A stretch of 42,632 nucleotides of DNA from Gammaproteobacteria bacterium. GTDB taxonomy: Bacteria; Pseudomonadota; Gammaproteobacteria; DSM-16500. The stretch covers positions 1 through 42,632 of the forward strand of contig JAJPGW010000004.1 of the NCBI GenBank assembly GCA_021325575.1, in the 5' to 3' direction. The notes under the pieces are model-generated. The model was not told the DNA's origin and did not search any database. It worked only from the letters and a program-made list of their open reading frames with translations. A program made the translations under genes and the position numbers. Of this stretch, positions 35,251 to 42,632 are shown one piece after another. Each line of letters starts with the position of its first letter. Positions within the stretch are counted from its first letter, which is position 1.

Positions 35251-36756
35251 ATGAAATCCTGTGCTGAACTATTCTGGGGCAAGCAATCAAAAGCCCTCTA
35301 TTTAATGATCGCATCGGTCTTGATGCTGTTTATTTTTCTGGGCAGCCGTGAAATCTGGACCCAAGAGCACCGCTGGGCGGATATTGTCGCTGGCATGTTT
35401 TTTCGCCATGATTTTTTTCATCCTTATTTAAATGACGTCAATTATTATGATAAGCCATTGCTTTCTTACTGGTTTATCGCCTTTTTTGCCTGGCTAACTG
35501 GTCAATTATCAACCTGGGTGTTGCGATTGCCTTCGGCGCTGGCGGGACTTCTGGCCATTTATTCTATCTATCGATTAGGTACCCAATTAAAAGATAAAAG
35601 ACTAGGCCTTTTGGCTGGCTGGATGCTTTTAACGACCTATTATTTTATTTTTTGGGCGCGGACCAGTAGTGCCGATATGCTCAATATGGCCGGCTCCCTT
35701 TTTGCGGTGGCTTGGTATTTTGAAAAAAAATCGGTGCCTAGCTTTTTTAATTATGCGGTTTTCTTTTTAATTATGGCTGTGACCTGTCTTTGCAAAGGTC
35801 TGGTCGGTGCGATGGTGCCGTTAATTGCGATTTTTCCGGATTTTATTCACAAAAAAGAATGGAATAACCATTTACGCCCCGCGTTCTTTCTTGCGATGAT
35901 CCCGGCTGCGATTGTTTATGCAATGCCATTTTGGGCATCATCCCATTTTAGTGATCAGCACTATGCGCAAAATGGATTATATCTAGTGTATCGCGAAAAT
36001 ATTCTGCGATATTTTCAGCCGTTTGATCACAAAGACCCGATTTATTCTTATTTTATTTATTTGCCCTTGTATTTATTGCCTTGGACTTTTGTGTTTGTTC
36101 CCGCTTTATTATCATTAAAATCCCGCTGGAGCAAAATGTCTCTGAATTCACGCTGGCTAGTTTGGGCGGTGTTTTTATTATTTTTATTTTTCACGTTGAG
36201 CGGCTCACGTCGAAATTATTATATTTTGCCGGTTGTGCCTTTCGCGATTTTAATGGTTGCCGATTGGGTATTATCGACGGCAAGTGATGTCACAAAACGC
36301 AATATCTGGTCGGGCCGCTTGGCTTTATCGGCCTTAATTGGGATGTTTCTAATGTTTGATGTGCTGCAACCTTTGTATTATGCAGAAGACGGTTATCAAA
36401 ATTTTGCGACAGAATTAAAATCAAAAGCCACCGAAATAAAACCTTGGTCAGCCTGGCAATTTGTGATGCTGGATCCTGAAAGCCGCGTGCGTTTTTATTT
36501 GCAGTTGGCGCCCACCGTAAAAAATTATTCATCGCCGAATGTCGCAAACATGACAACGGCTGCGATGCTGGAAGCGTGGCCAGTGCTTAAAAATAGGGAT
36601 CCGAATACCATTTTGATTGTGCGTAAGCAATACGCATCTGCAATTAAAACGCTGCTACCCAATTATCAATTAGTCGAGAGCAAACCAAGTTTGGGTGAGC
36701 GAGTCTTACATGTTAATAATAAAAATTTGCCCGTCGCCTTCATTCCGATGGCGTAA
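35251..36756 (+). CDS. ArnT/PMT-type membrane glycosyltransferase
   Basis: This is an integral-membrane glycosyltransferase that uses polyprenyl-phosphate sugars. The start at 35251 is chosen because AAGGA precedes it; the ATG at 35221 overlaps a TATAAT box. About 501 residues have 10-12 membrane helices, the early acidic residues of the PMT catalytic loop (REIWTQEHRW, then NDVNYYDKPLLSYW) and RLPSALAG. DYYDKPPL-like motifs are typical of ArnT, which adds aminoarabinose to lipid A. The acceptor could be lipid A or another envelope glycan; no arn genes are nearby, so substrate is open. Confidence 0.82.
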   Translation: MKSCAELFWGKQSKALYLMIASVLMLFIFLGSREIWTQEHRWADIVAGMFFRHDFFHPYLNDVNYYDKPLLSYWFIAFFAWLTGQLSTWVLRLPSALAGLLAIYSIYRLGTQLKDKRLGLLAGWMLLTTYYFIFWARTSSADMLNMAGSLFAVAWYFEKKSVPSFFNYAVFFLIMAVTCLCKGLVGAMVPLIAIFPDFIHKKEWNNHLRPAFFLAMIPAAIVYAMPFWASSHFSDQHYAQNGLYLVYRENILRYFQPFDHKDPIYSYFIYLPLYLLPWTFVFVPALLSLKSRWSKMSLNSRWLVWAVFLLFLFFTLSGSRRNYYILPVVPFAILMVADWVLSTASDVTKRNIWSGRLALSALIGMFLMFDVLQPLYYAEDGYQNFATELKSKATEIKPWSAWQFVMLDPESRVRFYLQLAPTVKNYSSPNVANMTTAAMLEAWPVLKNRDPNTILIVRKQYASAIKTLLPNYQLVESKPSLGERVLHVNNKNLPVAFIPMA

Positions 36757-36843
36757 GTAAATATTTTGACTACCTGTATCATTTTTTAAAATTTTGTACT
36801 ATGATAGTTGCAATGTTTGGGTTTTTTGTTAAAGGAATGTTGC

Positions 36844-37092
36844 ATGACTGAAAATTTAATACAGAAAATGGAAGAGCGAGTCGGTTTACTTCTTTCAGAG
36901 CTCACATTACTTCGCAGCGAAATCAAACATCTAAGATACGAAAACGCTTCACTCAAAGCTGAAAAAGCCAATTCAACCAAAAAAATCGAAGGAATTATTT
37001 CAGCGCTGGATGCTCTGGATATACCGCATCAACCCTTTATTCTTAATGACCCGGAAGTTTTACAAGGAACAAACGAATACGTCAATGCGTGA
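36844..37092 (+). CDS. ZapB-like small coiled-coil protein (TIGR02449-type)
   Basis: The frame opens earlier (36808), but the ATG at 36844 has AAGGA upstream and gives 82 residues. The first 60 residues form a heptad-rich coiled coil (KMEERVGLLLSELTLLRSEI...), as in the small ZapB-like proteins found upstream of zapA in many gammaproteobacteria. ZapB-type proteins stabilise the division ring. Here zapA is not next door; a histone-H1-like gene follows after 40 bp instead. The family call rests on pattern only. Confidence 0.65.
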   Translation: MTENLIQKMEERVGLLLSELTLLRSEIKHLRYENASLKAEKANSTKKIEGIISALDALDIPHQPFILNDPEVLQGTNEYVNA

Positions 37093-37132
37093 CGCACAGG
37101 TTTTTTTGTCAAATCAAAAGGAGAAGTAAGAT

Positions 37133-37423
37133 ATGGCTGCAGGGAAATTTAAAGCAATGGTAAAAAGGCTCAAGAAACAACTCAGTGCTGCAAAACGTAA
37201 AATCAAAGCTCATCGCAGTGAATTAAAAGCAGCTTTGAAAAAACATGCTAAAACCGTGCGTGGTTATGAACGCAAATTAGCTAAAATGAGCCGCAAAGCC
37301 AAAAAAGGCGCGCGGAAAATGCGTAAAGGCGCTCGCAAAATGCGCAGAGCCGGCCGCAAAATGGCACGCGGTGCTCGCAAAATGCGTCGTGTTGGTCGTC
37401 GTATGGCTAGACGTGCTAAGTGA
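37133..37423 (+). CDS. Histone H1-like DNA-binding protein
   Basis: The 96-residue protein is Lys/Arg-rich over its whole length. The second half is a run of short repeats of the form RKMRKGARKMRRAG. The first half is helical and also basic. Such proteins (Hc1 in Chlamydia, Hq1 in Coxiella) bind and compact DNA, in those genera in the dense infectious form. AAGGAG lies about 8 bases before the ATG, and a perfect terminator follows. Nucleoid binding is very likely from composition; the link to a developmental cycle is inference. Confidence 0.85.
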   Translation: MAAGKFKAMVKRLKKQLSAAKRKIKAHRSELKAALKKHAKTVRGYERKLAKMSRKAKKGARKMRKGARKMRRAGRKMARGARKMRRVGRRMARRAK

Positions 37424-37443
37424 AAGTAGACGTTTTCTGATCC

Positions 37444-37472
37444 AAAAAACCCGGGCTTGCCCCGGGTTTTTT
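37444..37472. terminator. Strong bidirectional rho-independent terminator
   Basis: AAAAAACCCGGG and CCCGGGTTTTTT form a perfect 12-bp palindromic stem around the loop CTTGC. It serves the H1-like gene on the plus strand and xseA on the minus strand. Confidence 0.95.
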
Positions 37473-37478
37473 ATTCTC

Positions 37479-37516
37479 GTCATTGCTTCGTCGCAAAAAG
37501 CGCTCCTCGCAATGAC
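37479..37516. repeat. Dispersed palindromic repeat, copy 2 (collapsed)
   Basis: This 38-bp form keeps the GTCATTGC end, CTTCGTCGCAAAAAGCGCTC and the CTCGCAATGAC end, but lacks the other half of the 78-bp element. It looks like an internal deletion between the inner GATTGCTTC and the outer GTCATTGC. It sits between the terminator and the end of xseA. Confidence 0.85.
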
Positions 37517-37534
37517 GGCTGCATTTTCCAAATA

Positions 37535-38878
37535 TTAAATAACCTCGCAGCGGACTTTGCCATTCATCAGTTGTAACTGAAGATGATCGCCTTTAGAAAC
37601 ATCCTCCGCACGCCGTAAAATCTTGTGATTTTTTTCAAGTGTCGCAATGGCAAAACCGCGCTGCAAGGTTGCCAGCGGACTTAATACATCTAATTTAGCG
37701 GCGAGATTTCCAAATGATTTTTGATTTTGATGCAACTGATGCAGCACCAGATTTCGAAGGTGTTTGGTATCATGCTCTAATCGCTGGACACATTCGCGAA
37801 TCTTAAATCGGGGTGTTTTACCATTTAATTCAGCCTGTAAAGTGTGTAATTTCCCTTGAAATTGCTGAATCATTTTATTCTGCAACTGGATAAACGCGAC
37901 TTCACAGCGATCCAAAAATTGGGTCTGCTCAGTCAGTTTTCGTTTAGGATGCTGCTGTTGTAAGTGTTTCTCGGTAAAAACGAGTTGCTGTTTCAATTCC
38001 AGGATTTTTTGCTGCATCATGCGAACCAGATGCCTTTTTTCCTGCTGGATCGATTCCAATAATTCGTCGCAATGCGGCACAACTAATTCCGCTGCCGCCG
38101 AAGGGGTCGGTGCGCGCACATCAGCGACAAAATCGGCAATAGTAAAATCAATTTCATGACCGACACCGCTGATAATGGGAATGTCACTTTGAAAAATCGC
38201 GCGCGCGACTATTTCTTCGTTAAAAGGCCATAAATCCTCGAGCGAACCACCACCGCGCGCGAGAATAATCACATCGCATTCTTGTCTCTTGTTTGCTATT
38301 TTGATTGCACTGACGATATTGACGGCAGCTGCATCGCCTTGCACCATCGTCGGGTAAATAATGACAGGCACACAGTTAAACCGTCTTTGCAAAACACTCA
38401 AAATATCCCGAATAGCAGCACCTGTCGGCGATGTAACTACCCCGATCGTTTTTGGAAACTCAGGCAATTCTTTTTTATGCGCCGCATCAAATAAACCTGC
38501 TTCAGAAAGTCTTTTTTTCAGCGCTTCAAATTCCTGTCTTAATTTTCCGAGACCGGCTTCTTCAAGATGCTCCACAATTAATTGAAATTCCCCGCGCCCT
38601 TCATAAAGACTCACCCGCGCTTTGACTAAAACATGCATCCCATCTTTTAACGAAAATCCGAGCTTGCGATTATTCAATTTAAACATCGCGCAGCGAACTT
38701 GTGAGAGAGGGTCTTTTAATGAGAAATACCAATGCCCAGAATTCGGCGCGGCAAAATTGGAAACTTCTCCTTCAATCCAAATAATTTGAAAATGGTCTTC
38801 CAGTAAAAACCGAGCTTCCTGATTCAACCGGCTCACGGTATAAATTTCACTGGATTGGCTAATGTCTATGGTTTCCAC
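37535..38878 (-). CDS. xseA: Exodeoxyribonuclease VII large subunit
   Basis: XseA with XseB degrades single-stranded DNA from both ends. The 447-residue protein has an N-terminal OB fold (FQIIWIEGEVSNFAAPNSGHWYFSLKD), the catalytic core with 'IGVVTSPTGAAIRDI', 'IILARGGGSLEDLWPFNEE' and 'GVGHEIDFTIADFVADVRAPTPSAAAE', then long coiled coils and a C-terminal segment LATLQRGFAIA. The start is GTG (38876-38878) with GGGGGA upstream. It is divergent from guaB, as in E. coli. xseB is not in the window. Confidence 0.97.
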   Translation of the reverse strand: METIDISQSSEIYTVSRLNQEARFLLEDHFQIIWIEGEVSNFAAPNSGHWYFSLKDPLSQVRCAMFKLNNRKLGFSLKDGMHVLVKARVSLYEGRGEFQLIVEHLEEAGLGKLRQEFEALKKRLSEAGLFDAAHKKELPEFPKTIGVVTSPTGAAIRDILSVLQRRFNCVPVIIYPTMVQGDAAAVNIVSAIKIANKRQECDVIILARGGGSLEDLWPFNEEIVARAIFQSDIPIISGVGHEIDFTIADFVADVRAPTPSAAAELVVPHCDELLESIQQEKRHLVRMMQQKILELKQQLVFTEKHLQQQHPKRKLTEQTQFLDRCEVAFIQLQNKMIQQFQGKLHTLQAELNGKTPRFKIRECVQRLEHDTKHLRNLVLHQLHQNQKSFGNLAAKLDVLSPLATLQRGFAIATLEKNHKILRRAEDVSKGDHLQLQLMNGKVRCEVI

Positions 38879-38908
38879 AAAAATTCCCCCAACTGCCTAA
38901 AAAACGTG

Positions 38909-38914
38909 TATAAT
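38909..38914 (+). promoter_or_regulatory. Candidate -10 box of the guaBA operon
   Basis: TATAAT lies 40 bp upstream of the preferred guaB ATG, in the gap shared with divergent xseA. The -35 region is C-rich and unclear. Confidence 0.45.
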
Positions 38915-38954
38915 GCCTCGTTAATTTTAACCTAACACTGTGGGGAAAATTAAC

Positions 38955-40433
38955 ATGCGACTGGTCCAAGATGCACTAACTTTCGATGATGTTTTGTTAT
39001 TACCTGCTGAATCGTCCGTTTTGCCCAAAGATGTTGATTTAAAAACAAAAATTACCTCAACTATTCAGCTTTCGATCCCCCTATTGTCCGCAGCAATGGA
39101 CACTGTTACCGAGTCACGCCTGGCAATCGCCATGGCCCAAGAGGGTGGCATGGGCATTATTCATAAAAATATGCCGATCGAAAAACAGGCCGCTGAAGTT
39201 AAAAAAGTGAAAAAATTTGAAAGTGGGGTAGTAAAAGACCCGGTTACGGTTTCCCCTAAAACCAGTGTGCGAGAGGTTTTAGATATTATTAAAGCCTTTA
39301 ATTTTCATGCCTTGCCAGTGGTTGAAGAAAATCAACAATTAGTGGGAATAGTCACAAGCCGCGATTTACGATTTGAAACCCATCTCGATCAACCCGTCAC
39401 GAATATCATGACACCTAAAGAACGTTTAATTACAGTCAAAGAAGGCGCCGACCGGGAACTCGTTCGTTCACTTTTACATAAACATCGAATCGAAAAAGTG
39501 TTAGTGATTAACGATGATTTTCAATTGCGCGGGATGATTACGGTTAAAGATATTTTAAAAGAAAAAGAAAAACCGTTTGCATCAAAAGATCATCTAGGTC
39601 AATTGCGAGTAGGCGCCGCAGTTGGAACGGGTGCCGAATCAGATGAGCGCATCAAAGCATTAATTGCAGCCGGTGTAGATATTTTAGTAGTGGATACTGC
39701 ACACGGTCATTCAAAAGGCGTCATCGATCGCGTGCGCTGGATTAAAAAACATTTTGCTCATATTCCCGTGATTGCTGGAAATATCGCAACGGCCACAGCA
39801 GCAAAAGCTTTAGCCGATGCCGGTGTCGATGCTGTCAAAGTTGGAATTGGTCCAGGATCCATTTGCACAACTCGAATTGTAACAGGCGTCGGCGTTCCGC
39901 AAATTACTGCGATTGCAAACGTGAGCGCGGCATTACGTGAAACGGATGTCACTGTCATTGCCGATGGTGGAATTCGTTATTCAGGCGATGTTTGCAAAGC
40001 AATTGCAGCAGGCGCCAATGCTGTCATGATCGGCGGATTGTTTGCAGGAACCGAAGAAGCACCCGGTGAAGTGGAACTCTATCACGGCCGTTCGTACAAA
40101 GCTTATCGCGGCATGGGATCCATTGGTGCCATGGGTCAGCGTCACGGCTCAAGTGATCGATATTTTCAAGATGCCAATGTCGATAAATTAGTTCCAGAAG
40201 GCATCGAAGGACGCGTGCCATACAAAGGCAGCTTAGTGACGATCATCAATCAATTAATTGGCGGCTTGCGTTCTGGAATGGGTTACACTGGATGCGCGGA
40301 TATTCACGCCATGCGCACTAAAGCAGAATTTGTTCGTATCACGAGTTCCGGTGTGCGCGAAAGTCATGTACACGATGTGCAAATTACCAAAGAAGCCCCC
40401 AATTACCAAGTTGACGAGACTTTTTTTAAATGA
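38955..40433 (+). CDS. guaB: Inosine-5'-monophosphate dehydrogenase
   Basis: GuaB oxidises IMP to XMP with NAD+, the first step from IMP to GMP. The ATG at 38955 is chosen because GGGGAAAA precedes it; an upstream GTG at 38940 has no better site. The 492-residue protein has the N-terminal [19 protein letters not shown], a CBS-domain pair (about 88-205) and the catalytic loop [18 protein letters not shown] with Cys304. The '[17 protein letters not shown]' flap region is also present. Its stop overlaps the guaA start (ATGA), so the two enzymes are coupled. Confidence 0.98.
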   Translation: MRLVQDALTFDDVLLLPAESSVLPKDVDLKTKITSTIQLSIPLLSAAMDTVTESRLAIAMAQEGGMGIIHKNMPIEKQAAEVKKVKKFESGVVKDPVTVSPKTSVREVLDIIKAFNFHALPVVEENQQLVGIVTSRDLRFETHLDQPVTNIMTPKERLITVKEGADRELVRSLLHKHRIEKVLVINDDFQLRGMITVKDILKEKEKPFASKDHLGQLRVGAAVGTGAESDERIKALIAAGVDILVVDTAHGHSKGVIDRVRWIKKHFAHIPVIAGNIATATAAKALADAGVDAVKVGIGPGSICTTRIVTGVGVPQITAIANVSAALRETDVTVIADGGIRYSGDVCKAIAAGANAVMIGGLFAGTEEAPGEVELYHGRSYKAYRGMGSIGAMGQRHGSSDRYFQDANVDKLVPEGIEGRVPYKGSLVTIINQLIGGLRSGMGYTGCADIHAMRTKAEFVRITSSGVRESHVHDVQITKEAPNYQVDETFFK

Positions 40434-41992
40434 CCATGGACATTCATTCACATAAAATTTTGATTTTGGATTTTGGGTCGCAATACACTCAATTGATTGC
40501 GCGGCGAGTGCGGGAAATTGGGGTTTATTGTGAAATTTATCCGTTCAATGTGACGGAAGATGAAATCAAAAAATTCGCTCCATGCGGGATTATTTTATCG
40601 GGCGGTCCTGAAAGTGTGATTGAAAAAACCACGCCCCGTGCGCCGCAAATCGTTTTTGAATTAGGTTGTCCTGTGTTAGGGATTTGTTATGGCATGCAAA
40701 CCATGGCAGAACAATTAGGCGGCAAGGTGGTAAAAGGGGTGCACCGCGAATTTGGTTATGCGAAAGTTGCTATTGAAAACCCTTTAAGTTTATTAAAAAA
40801 CATCGAAGATTCACCCTCCATTCTAGATGTCTGGATGAGTCACGGCGATCAAGTTGAAACAATGCCGATTGGATTTTCATTATTAGCATCCACTCAAAAT
40901 TGTTCTGTCGTTGGCATGGGCAATGATCAAAAGAAATTTTATGGCTTGCAATTTCATCCGGAAGTGTCGCACACCAAACAGGGTAAGGCAATTTTAGAAC
41001 GTTTTGTACTGGATATTTGTCAATGTGAGCCCAATTGGACGACAAAAAATATTATTCAAGAATCCATTGAAACCATTCAAAAGCAAGTGGGCAACGATCA
41101 TGTTATTTTGGGTTTGTCGGGCGGTGTTGATTCTTCAGTCGTTGCCGCTTTATTGCATCAAGCAATAGGCGATCAACTGACCTGTGTTTTTGTCGATACT
41201 GGCTTATTGCGTTTAAATGAAGTCGAAGAAGTACAAACTATTTTTGCGAAACATCTTGGCATTCATTTGATTACTGTGAATGCAGCAGAAAAATTTTATG
41301 CGGCTCTTTCAGGCGAAAATGATCCTGAAAAAAAGCGCAAAATCATCGGAAAATTATTCATTGATGTATTTGATGAAGAATCTAAAAAAATTAAAAATGC
41401 TAAATGGCTGGCGCAAGGAACCATTTATCCTGATGTGATTGAATCCGCAGCAAGCCGAACAGGCAAAGCGCATGTCATTAAATCACACCATAATGTCGGT
41501 GGTTTGCCCGAAAAAATGAATTTAAAATTACTGGAACCCTTGCGTGAATTGTTTAAAGACGAAGTAAGGAAAATCGGCGTTGAATTGGGCTTGCCGCATC
41601 ATTTAGTGTATCGTCATCCTTTTCCAGGCCCAGGCCTCGCTGTCCGCATTTTAGGGGAAGTCAAAAAAGAATTTGCGGATACGTTACGTTTGGCCGATGC
41701 GATTTTTATCGAAGAATTACACAAACAGGATTTATATTATCGCGCAAGCCAGGCGTTTGCTGTGTTTTTGCCGATTAAATCAGTGGGGGTAGTGGGTGAT
41801 GCGCGACATTACGAACATGTAATTACCTTGCGTGCAGTTGAAACGATTGATTTTATGACAGCGCATATAATGCGGTTCCCGCATGAATTCTTAGAACACG
41901 TTGCCAATCGCATCGTGAACGAAGTCCGCGGAATTTCGCGAGTGGTTTATGATATTTCTGGGAAACCACCAGCAACGATTGAGTGGGAATAA
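40430..41992 (+). CDS. guaA: GMP synthase (glutamine-hydrolysing)
   Basis: GuaA converts XMP to GMP with ATP and glutamine ammonia. The 520-residue protein has an N-terminal class I amidotransferase domain ([14 protein letters not shown]; nucleophile Cys86 in GICYGMQ; '[11 protein letters not shown]' with His/Glu). The ATP-pyrophosphatase domain has the P-loop [15 protein letters not shown], and the C-terminal dimerisation domain ends in KPPATIEWE. Two in-frame ATG codons (40430, 40436) are possible; the first overlaps the guaB stop. Length is normal. Confidence 0.98.
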   Translation: MTMDIHSHKILILDFGSQYTQLIARRVREIGVYCEIYPFNVTEDEIKKFAPCGIILSGGPESVIEKTTPRAPQIVFELGCPVLGICYGMQTMAEQLGGKVVKGVHREFGYAKVAIENPLSLLKNIEDSPSILDVWMSHGDQVETMPIGFSLLASTQNCSVVGMGNDQKKFYGLQFHPEVSHTKQGKAILERFVLDICQCEPNWTTKNIIQESIETIQKQVGNDHVILGLSGGVDSSVVAALLHQAIGDQLTCVFVDTGLLRLNEVEEVQTIFAKHLGIHLITVNAAEKFYAALSGENDPEKKRKIIGKLFIDVFDEESKKIKNAKWLAQGTIYPDVIESAASRTGKAHVIKSHHNVGGLPEKMNLKLLEPLRELFKDEVRKIGVELGLPHHLVYRHPFPGPGLAVRILGEVKKEFADTLRLADAIFIEELHKQDLYYRASQAFAVFLPIKSVGVVGDARHYEHVITLRAVETIDFMTAHIMRFPHEFLEHVANRIVNEVRGISRVVYDISGKPPATIEWE

Positions 41993-41995
41993 TTT

Positions 41996-42072
41996 GTCAT
42001 TGCGAGCCGTCGTAGACGGCGAAGCAATCTCCAAAAGATTGCTTCGTCACAAAAAGCGCTCCTCGCAATGAC
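41996..42072. repeat. Dispersed palindromic repeat, copy 3 (full, inverted orientation)
   Basis: This 77-bp copy has the same ends GTCATTGCGAG and CTCGCAATGAC, and an inner hairpin pairing GAAGCAATCT with AGATTGCTTC across 5 bp. The AAAAAGCGCTC block lies at the right end, so it is inverted relative to copy 1. It begins 4 bp after the guaA stop and ends 18 bp before the tadA ATG. Confidence 0.9.
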
Positions 42073-42090
42073 GTTGATAATAGGTATTGT

Positions 42091-42579
42091 ATGTTCACTG
42101 AAACCGATCATTACTTTATGCAACAAGCGATCTTGCTCGCGAATGCAGCCGCGAAAAACCAAGAAGTTCCCGTTGGCGCCATCTTGGTTTTTGAAAATAA
42201 AATCATCGGCGAAGGATACAATCAACCCATTTCGCAAAATGATCCCAGTGCTCATGCTGAAATGGTTGCCCTACGAAATGGCGCAAAACTTTTAAATAAT
42301 TATCGCCTTCCTGAAACCACTTTATATGTCACACTCGAACCTTGCATCATGTGCATAGGCGCCTTAATTCATGCGCGAGTGAAACGGCTTGTTTTTGGTG
42401 CGCACGACCTAAAAACCGGTGCCGTCGAGAGTGTTTTTCAAATGGGTAATACTGAAAAATTAAACCATCGAATTGAATGCCAAAGCGGGCTTCTAGCCAA
42501 ACAATGCGGTGAAATATTGACCCATTTCTTTCAAGCGAGACGTTCCGAAGCAAAAAGTGTTCAAAAAACAACCTATTGA
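42091..42579 (+). CDS. tadA: tRNA-specific adenosine deaminase TadA
   Basis: TadA turns adenosine 34 of tRNA-Arg(ACG) into inosine, which lets one tRNA read several codons. The 162-residue protein has the zinc-binding deaminase motifs HAE (His55, Glu57) and PCIMC (Cys85, Cys88), VPVGAILV near the N-terminus and NYRLPETTLYVTLEPC. The ribosome-binding site is weak (AGG), and the dispersed palindrome ends just upstream. It is complete, ending 53 bp before the window edge. Confidence 0.97.
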   Translation: MFTETDHYFMQQAILLANAAAKNQEVPVGAILVFENKIIGEGYNQPISQNDPSAHAEMVALRNGAKLLNNYRLPETTLYVTLEPCIMCIGALIHARVKRLVFGAHDLKTGAVESVFQMGNTEKLNHRIECQSGLLAKQCGEILTHFFQARRSEAKSVQKTTY

Positions 42580-42632
42580 TGATTGCGAGCCAGTACATAT
42601 TAATCTAGACTGGTATTAAGCCTTAACATTTT

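Noticed and set aside
42580-42632. Fourth copy of the dispersed repeat at the window end
   Set aside because: Only about ten bases (ATTGCGAGCC) match, and no second arm is visible before the sequence ends.

Overview
The window looks like chromosome from a moderately AT-rich gammaproteobacterium, most likely a host-associated member of the Legionellales (Legionella/Coxiella/Berkiella-like). Two things suggest this. The housekeeping genes are gammaproteobacterial in sequence and order: ndk-rlmN-rodZ-hisS-yfgM-bamB-der, dapA-bamC, and xseA facing away from guaBA. Between them sit large lineage-specific proteins with eukaryote-like or effector-like features: a protein kinase, a protein with a bipartite nuclear localisation signal, a HAD-like protein with a low-complexity linker, coiled-coil/membrane proteins, and a histone-H1-like basic protein. 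The genus cannot be fixed from the sequence alone, and no secretion system lies in the window, so 'effector' is an inference throughout.

Layout: 1-5392 is the 3' part of a giant beta-strand-repeat surface protein with about six nearly identical 112-113-residue repeats; its 5' end lies outside. From 5709 to 12663 the minus strand carries a housekeeping operon in transcription order ndk, rlmN, rodZ, hisS, yfgM, bamB, der. Compared with E. coli, ispG is missing between rodZ and hisS. A 78-bp palindromic dispersed repeat sits between ndk and rlmN. At 12727-14912 an MTA/SAH-deaminase-type amidohydrolase and a MerR/TipAS regulator diverge, with a MerR-type 19-bp-spacer promoter between them.

14941-33459 is the accessory stretch. 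It holds a membrane-anchored unknown protein, a sugar transporter with an overlapping glucokinase (a sugar uptake and phosphorylation pair), the NLS protein, a small secreted protein, CvpA, a HAD-like protein, a YahK-type alcohol dehydrogenase, a coiled-coil protein with a membrane hairpin, an M29-type aminopeptidase, a 33-residue Lys-rich protein, a BaiN/HI0933-type flavoprotein and a GNAT acetyltransferase. It then holds another unknown protein, a REP-associated transposase remnant joined to a duplicated half of the same GNAT gene, and the kinase. A tRNA-Ser(CGA) closes it.

33582-42579 returns to core functions: a shortened BamC-like lipoprotein with dapA, an ArnT/PMT-type glycosyltransferase, a ZapB-like coiled-coil protein followed by the H1-like protein, a strong bidirectional terminator, xseA, guaB-guaA and tadA. 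Two more copies of the dispersed palindrome lie after the terminator and between guaA and tadA. In E. coli the der cluster lies next to xseA/guaBA; here about 30 kb of mostly accessory genes separates them. No intact mobile element, CRISPR array or rRNA was seen.
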